DNA of 64,000 nt from Ifrita kowaldi (GCA_013398055.1 VZRS01009471.1:595703-659702), one strand, 5' to 3'. Shown: positions 37,301 through 52,300, counted from the stretch's first letter. Numbers and translations are program-made. Notes: generated by a model from the sequence alone, not told the origin.

Positions 37301-40300
37301 CACCCATGCTGAAATGCAAGGGCAAAGGATTCCCAAGTGATCCCAAGGTTGTGCTGATGTTGCTGAGGACTGGGAGGGATGGGCAGGGAGAGCTGTGACT
37401 GGGTGACAACAGCCTGTGCACAAATATCTGCACCCAGCTCAGGCACTCGCGTGGGCTTAAATAGGCAGCACTTTAACAGAACAGAACCTGTGGGGTGGCA
37501 GGATTGGAAAACTAAAAAAAAAATCTCCCTACCCTTGGGGAATGAGATGTGGTGCCTGGGATTACCAGTTTGGGCACTACACGCTGCCAGGGCCAGGGGA
37601 CATGGACAGGTCTGCAGGGCACCTGTCCCAGGGGATGTGTCCCCACACTGCTGCTCCCACAGTGCCCGGTGTGGGAGGTTCTCACCAAACGACCTCCCCG
37701 ACGTTGGAGGAGATGAGATAGCGGATGAACTGCTTCATGTTGCTGTAGATGGCTCTGCCCTCCTCGACAGCTGACACGATGGTGGAGAAGTTGTCGTCAG
37801 AGAGCACCATCTCAGCAGCTGACTTGGCAACGGCCGTGCCCGACCCCATGGCGATGCCAATCTCTGCCTTCTTCAGGGCCGGAGCGTCATTGACACCGTC
37901 ACCTGTCTGCACGAAGCCGTGGTTAAGTGTGCAAGGGATTGGGCAGGGTGGGGAGGAGGGGACGGGGGTGGCAGGGTGTGCCCGAGGGCTCACCATGGCC
38001 GTGATCTCATTGAAGGACTGGAGGTACTCGACGATGCGGGACTTGTGCGCCGGCTCCACGCGGGCGAAGCACCGGGCCTCGCGGCACGCCTGGCGCTGCT
38101 CCTCGGGGGACAGCTCATCGAACTCCCGGCCCGTGTAGGCCTTGCCAGACACGTCCTCGGTCTCCGAGAAGATGCTGATCCGGCGGCAGATGGCCACCGC
38201 CGTGCCCTTGTTGTCGCCGGTGATCATGATGACGCGGATGCCGGCCTTGCGGCACATCTCGATGGAGGAGGTGACCTCCTTGCGGGGAGGGTCCAGCATC
38301 CCCACACAGCCCACAAAGGTCAGGTTGTTCTGGGTGGGAGGAACACACCCCAGACCCACATTAACCCCTTGGGATGCACCCACTTCCTCCCCTGCTGGGA
38401 CACCACCCTGGGCACAGGGATTTCCCCGGGGAGGAAACTTTCAGGTTTCCCACCAACTGCCCCATGGATACACTCTACAGCCCCAATCCAACGGGATGCT
38501 CCCATCCCCTCTGCTCCTCCTCACACCTTTTCTCTTTGCTCCCCTCCTCCCCATCCCTCACAATGGTCTCCAAGGCCCCCTCAGCTGTTACTCCACACGA
38601 ACACATCCTCAGTGAGATGGGGCTTGTTATCCTTCAGATTGGACCCTGAGGTTTGCAGAGGAGATGAGCCATTACACTGCCCACAGAGAAACCAGAGGGA
38701 AAACACTGCTGGGACAGCTGGGAGCACGTGGGGAAACTTTGGGAATAAGGAAGAAAGCTCCTGGCCAAAGTTCCGGTGCCGTACCTCATAGTGGACGAAG
38801 GCAGCGGAGTCGTGCAGCTGCATGGTCTCCCTGCGGACAGGCGAGTCGTGGGTGGCCAGTGCCAGGCAGCGCAGGGTGTCGATGCCCATGCCCCAGTCCC
38901 GGATCCTGCCCAGGATCTTGTCCCGCACCGGGGCCGTCAGCGGGACCTTGGCAGTGCCCACGCGGACGTGGGTGCAGCGCTCGATGACGCTTTCTGGGGC
39001 ACCCTGCGGAGGAGCAGAGGGCTCAGGGGCTGCAGGGAAGCTGGAGGATGGGCATCTCTTGGAATGTGCCCATCGCAGGAAGTGCCAGAGGGAGGGAAGG
39101 TGCCAAGTTTGGGCAAAGGCGGAGGAAATCTCCCCAAAACTCCAGCGGGCACATCCTGGCCCTGCAGCTCAGGGCACTAGATGGCAGCCTCCGACCGAGC
39201 GCACTGGGATCGTGCCCCGGAGCGCGAACACGCACCAGGTCACCAAGAGCAGGATCTGCTGGAGAGCCAGCTGACTCCTGCCAAACCTACATCTCTGCCC
39301 CGGACACTCCCGCCCCACAGATCCCCGCTCCGGCCTGGAGGGGATGGGGGCTGTAAATCTGTGCGGAAAAAAACGTAGGATACTCAGTGGATGCTTGTGA
39401 TGCCTTCACAAGTCAGGAAAACATGTCCTTCAGCATCCCAGCATCTCACCCCAGCCCTTCTGGCCTAACAAAAGACCCTGACATTGCTCTTTTATACAAA
39501 ACTTGCAATCCTTCTATTGCATCTCTTAAAAAGCTCTAAAAAAGGGCCACAGATCCAGAGGCTTCAGAGGGTCCCAGCCTGACCTGGAGGGCAGAGTTCA
39601 CCTACCCAGATCATCTCCCAGTGGGAACAACAATACACAAACCTTCTCAGAGTCAGTGGGGGGGAAATTCCACCACGTCTCTTCTCTTGGGAAGAAAATG
39701 CCCTATGAAACACTACTTTATTTCTGGTTACAGTGGAAAACTGGACATCATCCTTTGGGCATTACTGGCATCCGAAGGGTCCAAGCCTTTCATAAAGGCA
39801 AGTGCCCAAATTCTGCACAGGGGCAGCTCTCCCTTGCCCCAGCACCAGCACACTCAGCACCTTTTCCTTCCTGTAAATCATCTCACCCCCATTTTTTCCT
39901 AGTCCATATGGCAAAGACTCGCTGCCTCTCTGACCCCACCAGCCCACCTGCTGGAGCCTGGATCCACAGGCAGATAGAGTGGGAAAGGAACTGCAGAGCA
40001 TCATCACTGCCCCGTGCACCAAACCCTGCTGGGTGTGCAGGGGGAGGAGGACCCTGCAGGTGCTTTGCCCCTACCTTGACAAACATCTTGCTGCCGGCAG
40101 AGTTGTTGCCGGGCCCGGTGGGAGTGCAGTACACGGACATGGACTTGCGGTCCCGGGAGAACTCGAGGGTGCACTCCTTCCTCATCAGCTGCTTGATCAC
40201 CTGCAGGAACAGTGCTGGGCTGAGCCTGGATGTGCCAGGGACACTGGTGCTCTTTGCCTCGGCTGACAGCCCTGCTGAGCCCCGGGGATGGGAGGAGAAA

Positions 40301-43300
40301 GGCAGCCACAGGAGCCAGCAAGGATGGGACAGGGCTGAAAGCTTACGAGCTTTCTGTATCAGAAAGGAGTCAGGAGATTTATTACAACCTGCACAGACCT
40401 ATCTCGGGAAAAAACGCTGGAACAGAGAGCTCTTTGAGCAAGTAAAGACATTATAAGATCTAAAGCAGAGGAAATCCAGACTCAAATTAAAGTGTATTTT
40501 CACCCAGGAGGACAGAGAGACACTGGAGTAGGGGAATAGCCAGCACAAGATATTTTCATGTCAAAAATAGATCTTTCCAAGCAGCAAGTGTCACTGGGGC
40601 AGGCAAGGCTCTGGGGAATAGGGTTTGGTTTATGCTGGAGGGCGGCTGCTCAGTGCAAACTGGGCACCTAAAGATAATTCCAAACTTCCTCATGTGCAGC
40701 CAAAGTTTGGGCTATCGCTGAGAGGGTCTCTCCTGGCTGAGCAGGGACTGGACTGAGCTGGAGCCTCAGGAATTATCTGCTCCAAAGCTCCATGTAGGCT
40801 GGGCCTCAAGGCCCTGGCATCAGCCCCCTGGGGCCACTGCACCATCTGTTCCAAAACCAGCTCACCCTGAGAGCGGAAATCACATCCTTGTGCCGGATCA
40901 GCCCCTTAGGTAATTGCAAGTGTTTACTGCCCAAATATCAGACATCCTAAATCCCTGCTCTCCCTGCCGTCCCCCAGTGCTGGAGCTCACAGGGGCTTCT
41001 CCCCACTCACCGAATTGCAGGCATTGGCTCTCTCCACCTTGGAGAGTTTGCTGAGGTCCGTGTTGAAGACGTTCATCTTCTCCACCAGGCACGTCAGGGC
41101 TGTTTCAGTGGCTTCCCCCACCTTCTCATAGACCTTTTTGGACTAGAGGGCAAGAAAAAAGAGCTTAAGCTTTAGAGCACATCCTCTCTGTGCTGCTGCC
41201 AGCAAGGATGCTGTCACCCACCACACCAGAGCATCCCCTTGGGATGAGCTGAAGCCAGGGAAGGGGATCCCAAGGGACAAACCCCACTGGCTTTGCCCCG
41301 AAGCCCAGCAAGAGCCTCCCCCCGCCCCGGCGCCCCCGCACCTCGTTGTAGTCCAGCGAGGAGTCGTTGCAGAGGGCACAGATGGTGGCCAGCTCCACCA
41401 GCCCGTCGTACTGTCCGCACTGCACCGGCTGCTCGTCCTTCAGGCTGCAGGCAGAAAACAACCCCAACAGCCTTACACCAGCTCACACCTTCAAATGCAC
41501 TTAGCTCATCCTAGAGATCCCTTCCAGGGGGAGATATAGCCTATATATCACTCTTGTAAATGTGGGAGAAAGAGCCCAGTTAAAGCCCCAGTGCTGGCAA
41601 TAAATCCCTGGGTTCACATTTTGTACTTTATGAAATGGGGCAGGGACTAAATTGCAAATAAAGTATCACAGAAGGCAAATAAATTCTGCAAGTGGCCCAG
41701 AATAAAGGGGGCTGCAGAGGAGTTCAAAAGAGCAAGCAGGGGCTGCTCTCAGGCTGGCAATGCAGGTGATGGACCACAAAAGGGGCAAAGAAATTCATGT
41801 TAACATCCACCTCCTCAGGGGTTTCCATTTGCTGGGAATTCAGAGGAGCCGTGGAACCAACAGCAAGTCCCTTCTCCTCCCTGTGATGCTGCTTCACACT
41901 CCATGGGGAATCCAAGGGAGCATTTAGGAGCAGCAGAGAACTTTCACAGCTGCACTGCTGTGACTGCTCCAAGCAAGCGGCGAACTGTGGTCTTTGCTTC
42001 CTAAATAGCAGCTCTTTGCTATGGAAAGGAGCACAAACGTCCTGGAAAGGAACAGCCCTGAACACTCCAGGCAAGCCAGATGCTTCTCCTTGCCTGGTGG
42101 TAGGAATGGCAGCAGTGGTTTTGAAGGGAAATAAAAAATTATCCTGGTTCCAGCAGAGGTAACTGCAGGTTAGAGCTGTACAAACCCAGCCGGTCATCTG
42201 CTTGCTGGAAAAATAATTTGTCAGGCATTTACTAGGATCAGCTTATTCCACTGTTGGTTCCCAATGGAAAGAACATTTTGGAGCCCTTGTTACAGCTTGG
42301 GAGCGGAAAACAGGGAGCAGCCAAGAAAATCTGAAAAATCTGTTTGCTGAGTGAGATGAAGCCGCACTGGGCTGCGAGTGGGAAGGGAGATCCACTGCTC
42401 CTGCCCAGAGATGCTGCCCCGCCCTGGGCTCATGGGAAGGGACAGATGGAGGAGGAGGGAGCTGTGGACCCTCTGGATGGGTTTCAGTGTTTGGGAAGGT
42501 GGAAATACCAGGCATGGCTTTGCAGCATGTGATCCCCGGGATATTGCTGGGAAGGGATGGGAGGATACGGCCCCATCGTCAGCGGTCCCTGCACGGAGCC
42601 AGGTGAGACCCATGTGCTGGGAAAAACACCAGCAAAGGTGCTGCTGGCTGGGTGCTGTGTGAGCAAACCCAAGGTCCAGCATGAAATATCCCCCTGCCAA
42701 GGCCAGGCTAAAGCAAACAAGCATTTCAGTCCCACCAGCCCTGGGGAAAGGGGGGGTTCTCTCCATGACACCTCAGCGAGCCCACACATCCCCCTCGATA
42801 CACAGTACAGGCACAGGGCTAAAGAAAAACTCAAGAGCAACACAAATTGTTGCAGACCAACGCAGTGGCCCTGAACGCAGTCCCCAGAGGAAAGGGGACA
42901 CTGAGCTTCAGAGGCTGGCAGACACAAGTTCAGCCCCTCAGTCCTCTTCAATTTTAATTGAAATGCACTGATTGACACCAGCTTATGACCTGGCTCAGTT
43001 TTTAATGGAGATTCCCAGCCAAGGATCAAATTGGCTCTATAAATATTCATGAAATTAAGTCTGAGGCTGGGATGAATTACAGCTGCTCCACGGATGAGCA
43101 GAAGGGACCGTGGTGACGAATGTGTCTGGGATCACAGAACAAAGCAAAGGGGAGCAGAGAGTGCTCCCACCACCAGCTGAGCTTCTCATCTGCCTTCTTC
43201 CCAGACTTTGCCACACTGGGGGCCACCACCTCCTTCCAAAGGAACAGGAATAAATAAATACAACAGCAGAAACCCCGTGTGTGTGATAACGCTTCAGGGA

Positions 43301-46300
43301 AAATCCTCCAGCTTCCACTCCCTGCCCTTGGCTGCAGCTCTGCAAAGCCCATGTGTGCCCTGAGACACACCCTGCCATCAGCAGGACCGTGCCCTGGGCA
43401 CACCAGCCCCGGGAGCCATCCGTGCCTGGACACAGGGCTCAGGGAGCACTTTCCTGGTGGGGTTTCAGCCGTTTGCAAGTCCCCTTGACCACCACTGGTG
43501 GCTCCTGGACAAGCTGCCAGCCCTGCATCCTGCTCAGGGCAGGGGCAACAGTCGCCACTCAATATCCAAACTGTGCAGGCTCCAGAAATTTGGAGAGTCA
43601 TCATCTACTGCAAAAAGCCTCGTTCATCACCATTCCCACATTTGCCACCTTCTCTGGTTCACAGGTGGGCTTGTTTTACTGGGATTGCCAACGAAGGGAG
43701 AGCCAAGTGTGTGGGACCCCCTTTGCTGAGCAGTGGGAAGGCAGAGCCAGGGTGAGCACCACCCAAATCAAGTGAGCCAGGAGCTGGATGTGGGGGACAG
43801 TGAAACAACTGCCCTGGTCCCCATGGCCAGCAGAGTACAATCACCCAACACCTGCAAGCCCAGCGTGGCCAAAAGACAGTGCCCCAAAAGACAGCGGGTA
43901 TCCCCATGGACAGGGCAGCAAACCACCACGGAAAACCCTCCTTTCTCCCCAGTTCATGGGGACTCCCAGCCGTGGCCATGAACCCAACCCTCCCACCTCC
44001 CCCCAGCTGTGCTGCCAGCCCAGGGCCACCCTGTGTCCCTGTGAAGGGAGGGGACCCTCACTCACATCTGTCCCTCGGGGGCGTAGGTGGAACCGGTGAT
44101 GCTGAACTCGTGCAGGCTGCACTGGGTGTCCTCCACCTTCTCCATGATGAACATCTGCCAGGGGGAGAGGTGGAAACAGAGCATTAGGCAGCAAATTTTT
44201 GGTACAACCCTCGTGCCCAGCCTGGAAACCCAGCATCTGGTACTGTCCCAGTGATAGCCCCGCTGGCACCAGGCTCAGCCCCCTCCCTGCTCAGCCACCA
44301 CTCCTGGCTGTCCCCAGATCCTTCCAGCTCTCCCCTGCCTTATTCATGTTCACCTCCTCCTGCTCCTTCTTTCCCTAGGAGAGGAGAGGCACCGAGCCTG
44401 TTCCTAAGAAGGTGCCTGTGTTTTTCTTGGAGCAGAGAAGGAGCTGGGTCAAGGTTTCCACTCCTGCCCTGGCTGCCCTGGAAAGCCTCTGCAGGGCAGG
44501 ATCCGAGCAGCTGCCTCTGCCACTCCTTCCCAGCCAGCTCTCAGGCACCAGGCTTGTGCCTTACTGGGATCACAGCTCGGCTCATTAATAAAGCCCCAGT
44601 GAGCCATAAAAGTCCCCCACACTCTATTTTTAGTGATTTTTGCCTTTCAAAATCCTTCCAGATTCTCTTTTGCTGCTATAATGAGACAAATCCCTCAAAC
44701 TCTAAAATAAAATAAAAATTCCACTCTCCCTAAGCTCTTCCAGTCCTCCCTTGTCCCCTCCCAGCCCACCTTTGAGGGCAGCAGCATCCCCTGGGAACAA
44801 GAGCAGGGCCTGACCCCAGCCAAGGAGACAGTTCAGAGACACTTATTTCTGCTTGCTCGTAATCTATGACCCACACTGAAGCCAAAAAGCAACATAATAA
44901 ATAAACAAACAAACAAATAAATAAATAAATAAGATTTGTTTGGCAAATGCATTTTCCTGGCTGCAGGGAGAAGCCAGCATGGAATTTGACTGCAGGGAAG
45001 TGCTGCTCTCTTCAGCTCCATGAACTTGCTGAGTGCCTCCAGAAAGCAGGTGCAGGGAAGACTGTCCCCTTCCAACCTGTCTCAAAATAATTGTTTTTTC
45101 TCTATTTATTTTCCTCTGGTTATTTGAGTTGTTCCCCAGGAGAGGGAAGCAACAGATGCTGGAGAAATCAGGAGGCATCACTCAGCACCAGAGATGCAAG
45201 AGCTCCGGGTACCACCCACTTCTCTGCCTTCCACGTTTCCTCTGGCAACAAACAGAGGTTAATTTGCTGTTGTTATTAATTCCTGTTAATAATACGAGGA
45301 CACCTCGTCAGGGCAGCCACATTGGCAGGTGTGAGCCTCCCCCACACAGAAGGTGTCCCAAGGTATGAGCTTAGGGCCAATAAAGGGCACGTTCAGGGGA
45401 GCACACTCACGGCACGTTTAGCACCAGGACACCTCGGTGGGTTTTCTCACCTCCCTGTTTTACAGGTTTAGGCAAATCAAAGGAGCAGGTTCAAAGCATA
45501 CACCTCCTGTGTGAGGAATTCTGAGCCCAAAACAACCTCGCCATGGCTTCCCAGCTATTTGCAGATATCCCATTTATTGCGCTAATGCCCTCAGCTCCTT
45601 TCCCAGGGCCCATCCTGGAGGCTCATCAGCATCCCTGACAGGTTTTGAAGAAAGTAATGAGCCAAAGGGCTGCAGAAGAGATGTCCCAGGTCCTCTGGAG
45701 GCACTGGGCTCCTCTGGCAGTGGGTGTAAATTCAATAAAGAAACCAAACACATCCTATGTCCTTTGGTGACAACACCCCCAGAGATGACAGACCCAGAAC
45801 CTGAGGTGAGGCACCCAGTCTGAGACAACATCAAAGGCTAAGCACCCTTCATCTCTTTTTGAGACATCCAACACCATCAGCCTTCCAGAGAGCCAAATTC
45901 TCCTGGTCTCTTCAGAAACTAGATTCCTTAAACACCAACCAGACTCGTTTATTAAAAAAGCTGAAAGCACCCACCCCAGCCACTGATGGTTTTGCCTGAT
46001 ATGGGTCTGTTTGTTTTCAAATGCTCATGGCTACAAAACAATTATTACTTTCACAATAGCGTCCTTCTTATTAAAAAAGGAAAAAGGGAAATAAAAAAAG
46101 CATTCCAAGCCCTTTATTTTTCCATGCCTTTAAAAAAAAGGTGCTACATAACCCACAGCAACCAGAGGTTATATCAAATTTCCTGCTGCTCCCAGCTTGC
46201 GTGACTGGCCGAGCATGGGGGTGGCCGGGGCACTGCAGAGGGGTTTGCACGGCTTCGGTGTGATCAGAGAATCACTGAATGATTTGGCTTGGAAGGGACC

Positions 46301-49300
46301 TTAAAGCTCATCTCGTTCCACCCCCTGCCATGGGCAGGGACACCTTCCACTAGCCCAGGCTGCTCCAAGCCCCGTCCAACCTGGCCTGGGACACTTCCAG
46401 GGATGGGGCAGCCACAGCTGCTCTGGGCACCCTGTGCCAGGGCCTCCCCACCCTCACAGGGAAGAATTTCTTCCTCATATCTAATCTAAATCTCTCCTCC
46501 TTCAGTGTGAGGCCATTCCCCCTTGTCCTGTTGCTCCAGGCCCTTGTCCAAAGTCCGTCTCCAGTTCTGTTGAAGCCCCTTTAGGCACTGGAAGGGGCTC
46601 TAGGGTCTCCCCAGAGCCTTCTCTTCTCCAAGCTGAACAACCCCAGCTCTCTCAGCCTGTCGATGTCTCGGCAGATTTCCAGGCTGAGAAGTGGGCAGGT
46701 TTGTGGGCAGTGGAAACAGTCCAGAGGAAATAGCTGTGTCTTAAGAAGTTAAGAGCAGAACTAAAGTTTCCATCACAAAAATAATATAAAAAATATTAGG
46801 AGCAATAGAAGGAGGTGGGAAAGCTGTTGGTGCTGCTCAGCTGGGGGCTGCTGACAAGTCAGGCTCACAGAGGGGCTGCCCAACCTCTTGTACTGCACAG
46901 TGAACAGCAGCTCCAGTGCCCAGCCAGGGGAACGCAGCCAGCAGCACCCCAGGGCCTCCCCCTGCCCTGAACCTTTTAAAGCCATGCCAGTGATTTGGGG
47001 TTTGAATGCAACAGAGAGGCTGGAAGGAAAATGTTACTACACGCTCATGAAGAGTGCAGCCTTCTCCCAAAGGGCTCCAGCATCCCTCCTCCTCTCGTGC
47101 CCCACTGATCCTGCCTGGCCCCGGTGCTGCACCACAGCTGGATGCTGCTGGTGTGTATCTGTGGGGAGCAAGGGGCACTCGTGGATGCACCATCCCTGGA
47201 GCAGCACATGGCAGCAGCTCTGGGCTCATGGGGAAGACAGGGGTGGAGGATTCATCTCCACTACTCTGTACTTTCTGTAGTGTCTTTAAAGGAACTACTC
47301 ATCGAGAGGCAGGCAAGGCAGGATTGCTGTCTGGAATTTTAAGAGCTGTAATCATCAGTCACTGTTCCATCAATCAACCCACAGATCAGCATCATTTTCC
47401 TCCTGCACTGGAAGCAGCCCCCGCCAACAGGCACCCACTGGCAACTGGCACAGCCCCTGGGGACCCCCAGCCAGGTCTCCCAGCAATCAGTGGCAGGTTT
47501 AGACAGACAGCAGTGCTCAGGCAAGGCACAGTGCCCTGCAGACTGCAAAGCAAACAGCGCCCGCACAGCTCCTGGGCAGCTGCACCAGGGATGGGAGTTT
47601 GCATGTCCAGGCTCTGCTACAAGCTTTGTGGAAAATAAACCCCTTTCTGCTCCTTTTCCCCAAAACACCAGCAGCCATCTCAGGGACAGCCAAATATCAT
47701 TGACCACCTCCTTCTCCTAGACATGGGGTACCAGCATCTTTTCCACCCCGAGCCCACATCTCCGCTTTGGGTCCTGACTTTCAAATGCCACCTTCCTGGA
47801 AAGTGACGGTAGGGTGCACAAAAGGGTGCTGCAAGTTTTAGGAGAGTGATTTAAACATGTGAAAGCAGAAGAGAGCTGTGATGGTTCTATGTCCCTTCTC
47901 CTCCTGCCAGGCTCCCGTTGCTCCCAGCTCCACGGTTATTTAATGGTTGGGAGAAGGCTGTTCCTGGTTCCTCCATGCCCTGGGCTGGGGGAGATGGTGA
48001 TCTCAGAGAGCCCCAGCTGACCATACAGTGACACAAACCACAGGTTTACTCTGATTTACTAAGTGGGTTTGTGGCTTTGTTACTGTAACCTTGGGTGGGC
48101 TTGAGGTCAGAGCAAAAGCACCAAAGTCTCGGCCATCCTGGGTGGACAAAGCCCCCAGCATGAAGCATCTCATTCTGGGGGGCTTTGGGGGGCACAGCTT
48201 CACCCCTGCTGACCACCTGGGGTCGATGTGTGTCCTGCTGCACTGGTTCAGCACCCTGGCCATGAGACCCCAGCACTGGGTGGGACCCAGAGACACGGCA
48301 CAGCCCTTAAAATCCAGCTGAGGGTCTAAAACCAGACCTGAAGCCCTCCGAGGGCCACTTCACAGCTCGACAGACCCGATGCCAGCAGTGCTCGCTCAGC
48401 AGCAGGCCCTGCAGCTGAGCAGCTGTGCTCACCCAATTAATGGGCAAGTTAATGAAATCACACTCAATTAATACATTTTCCCAGGTTATTGATAGGCTTG
48501 TCTGGCTGTTCACCCCATGGCTGAGCTGGCTGTTTGGCACAGGATCGTGTCCCGGACACGCCAACGGGTGCCCAGCACAAATATTGACGCACCTGCTGCT
48601 CACAGGGCCCCGGCAGCCCCGTCCTGCCCACATCAGCATGGGAATCCCTGTCCATTAAACATTAACAGCCCTGGCTGTGCGTTCTGGGGCCAGCCCTGCT
48701 CCCAGTATCGTGCCCTGGCAGCCAGGATCCAACCAAGTGAATAAACAGATGTTGGAATGGGGTTGTGGGGAGATGGGCTGGAGGATACTTTGACTTTTTA
48801 ATTGATTTTTTTTTTTCAAAGTTGCTGAGTTCATTCTGCAAATGACAATTGATGCCAAAACCCTTACATGCCACTGCCCCACTCTGTCCCTCTCCCTGCC
48901 TCAGTATCACCATCCCGACTCTCCTGACTTTGCCACACTGCAGGGGATGGTGGCACTTCTTTCCAAGCTCAAGGAATAGACCCTCCAGTAGGAAGTGGTT
49001 TGGGAAGGCATGGTCACTCCTCCTTCTCCTCCTGCAGTGTTCAGAGCTCAGGAGACCCCGAGCACTGGGGTTACCCTGTCCTTGCTTTGCTGCATCACTG
49101 GCTCTGAAAATGGGGCTGATGGGAACCTCCTCCTCATGGGCACTTTGGTCCCTGCTTTGTTCAGGCCCTGTCTTGTTCTGTATCATTTACAGGGCAGAAA
49201 TACCAGACATTTCCAGCCATCTGCAGTTTGTGCTGAGCTAACCAGTGGCCAAAGCCTGTGGCCAGTTTGCAGCACTGTCACAGCTTCCCACCACACTATC

Positions 49301-52300
49301 TGCGTGTCAGAGAGGAGGGACGTTGGCCAGGTCCTTTTTTTCCGACAGCAACAGATTTTCCAAGGTTCTCCTATAAAAACAACATGCCAAAGACATGTAA
49401 AAAGCTTTCCCAAAACTCATGGATTAACGGGGAAAGTGAGAAGTACTCAGATGGTCCAGGCATCAACAAGTCACCTCTCCACATGGCCAGGCTTGTTGGA
49501 GCAAAACTCTCTGGTAGATGAGGAGCCTTCAAACTCTTCACCAAATCATCCCAAGGCTCCCTCCGTCAGAAATACTTTTCATGGGTCCAGACTTTGTAAT
49601 TTTGCATGGTCCAGGATTTCTCAGTGGTTTGGTTAAAAACAGGGGGGAAAGAGCAAGAGAGCAGAGGAGGCTGATTGCATCAGCATCTCCAGGAGCTCTG
49701 TATCAGTGTCACATCCCAGCAGGAAGAAACATCCCCTGGAAAGTGACCCCTGAAATGAAACTGCAACACAGCACCTCCACAATGGTGTGCTGATAAAAGT
49801 GAGTTTTCTAATCACCCCCAAGCCAAGAGAAGCCCTGATCCTTATTGACCCTGGCCAGGGGAACCTCGGGGCTTCCTATGACCCCTCATCCCTGCTCACC
49901 CCACGTTCCTAACATGACACAACTCTGGTGAGGACACAGAGCCCAGCACCACAGGATGGGGTGCTCTTAAGCATCCCCCTTGCCCCTCCAGACCCCAGGC
50001 TCTCACCCGGCACACGGACATCTGGTTGGTGGTGAGGGTGCCGGTCTTGTCGGAGCAGATGACGGAGGTGCAGCCCAGGGTCTCCACCGAGGGCAGGCTC
50101 CGGACGATGGCGTTTTTCTTGGCCATGCGGCGCGTGCCCAGCGCCAGGCAGGTGGTGATGACGGCCGGGAGGCCCTCGGGAATGGCGGCCACCGCCAGCG
50201 CCACCGAAATCTTGAAATAGTAAATGGCCCCCCGAAACCAGGAGCCGCCGTGCACGGGGTCACTGAAGTGGCTGATGTTGATGACCCAGACGGCGATGCA
50301 CACCAGGAAGATCACTTTGGAGAGCTGCTGGCTGAACTCATCCAGCTTCTGCTGCAAGGGGGTCTTCTCGGGCTCGGTCTCCACCATCTGGTTTCGGATC
50401 TTCCCGATCTCGGTGTACACCCCCGTTGCAATAACAATCCCTACGGCCTTCCCAGCTGCAATGTTGGTGCCCTGGGAGGGGAGGAAAGGGCCAGAGTGGA
50501 TATGTGGGCATGAAACCTCTTGGTTTGAGCAGGGAAATGAGTTGCTCGTTATGAAAGGAGAACATGAGATCTTGGTTAAGAGGAAAATGGGACATCCTGG
50601 GTTTTTATATAAACCCACCCTAAGGAGCAGGAGAGCCTTTCCTGAGAGTTGTAACTCATTGAGGTCTTGACTTCTGCCTGAGAAGAGCATGAGAAAGGAG
50701 GAAACCCAAATTTGCAATAGCTCCAGGCTCAACCACAAACCTCTTCCCCATCCATAATGCATCCTACATGATGGAAAAAAAAGTGCTCTGAGATTGCCCA
50801 AGGTATTTAAAGGCTTTATGTGCCACAGCCCAAATGAAATCCAAATGAAGCAGGTTCTTATTTTTATGGATTTGGAGCTCTTTTTTATGGATTCAGGTCT
50901 TATGCATGCACTCCCTTTCTCTGCTCAGAGATCTCCCATATCCACCAGCCCCTGCACTTCAGAAAACCACTGGAGATGTGGAGACAGGTGTAAGGGACTT
51001 ACGGAGAAAAGCATGTTCTTCTTGTCCTGGTTGACAGCCCGGGGATCGGGGATGGGGTCAGCATGTTTGATCACCGACACAGACTCCCCTGGCAAGACAA
51101 GAGGGGAGAGATGGACCACCCATGTTCCCTCTCCAGCCTCAGCTCATCCCTGTCCCAAGCCTGCATCACACACCCCACAGTGCTCCAGAGCAGCACTTTG
51201 CCACCAAACTATCCAAACATCCACCACAGGGATGTCAAACCCCACATGTCACACAGGAAAGCCCCAGGCTTGTGTTCTGCAGGAAGGATACCAAGCACAC
51301 ATCTCACCTATGCCGTGACTTTGAGGAACTGGGAAGGTCCAAGCATCATCTAAACCTTGCTCTCCCACCCATTTCCCACCCCAGCAAAGCACTTATCCCA
51401 CCATCAGTTCCAAAATTTGCCTCCAGGAAGACAGCAGAAGGAAGCTACCTCTGCTCCATGAGGCACACACACACCTGTGAGGATGGACTGGTCGACCCGC
51501 AGGGTGGTGGAGCGGATTTCGATGATCCGGATGTCTGCTGGCACCTTGTCACCCACTGCAAGGACAAGAGCAGAGCAGCTCCGTCAGGTGGGACTGGCAG
51601 CACCCAACACCCCGGGAATGGGGACAGCAAACCCCAAACTGACACCAACCATGTGCAGGTGCACAGCAGCACCCAGCCTGGAGCAATGAGGGGTCCAGCC
51701 CCTGGCAAAGGGCCCTGTACTGGGATACCTCATTTCTGCATTTAAGCTTTGTTAAAGCTTAATTTTGTCTGTCTAGAATTTACAAGTCTGCCCCCAGCCA
51801 AGCCCTGGTGGTGCCCTACCTGCTGTGCCCATCCCCTTCCCCACCATGTCCCTGTCTCTCCTCTTGTCTGCAAACTCCCCCTGCACCCCTATCTTGCCTC
51901 TTTCCTGCAAAAAAACCAAAACATCCCCATGTTGGAGCACTCCAAGCTCCCTAATGCCAGCCTTGACCCTGCTTCAGGTTTCTCTGGGCTGACTGGAAGC
52001 TGTTGACAGTGGAAAATCTTCTGTGTCCAAGACAAACAACCACCCCTGGCTCTCCTGGTATGGCACAGTGGGCACAGGTGGAAGCTGCCCCATCCACTGC
52101 CAGCCACCCAACACCACCCTCCGAGGCACTAGTACTTCTTTAAAAAAAAACATTTAAAGCTGCTTTTTCTGCTGGGTTTCTTCCTCCTGGCTCTTCCTCC
52201 TGCTCCCTTATCAGCTGGACACAACCACGCTCCGACGCTTCGGAAATATTGAGGCTGAGGGAGCCCTGGCTCCCAGCCCCTCCCAGCCCTTACACAACAC

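Larger units (their letters stand above)
44155..50006 (-). other. ATP2A3 intron 8 (5.9 kb)
   Basis: Holds an A-rich tetranucleotide microsatellite (44895-44932) and the longest CR1 copy of the window (46264-46675). No exon was recognised. Confidence 0.8.
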
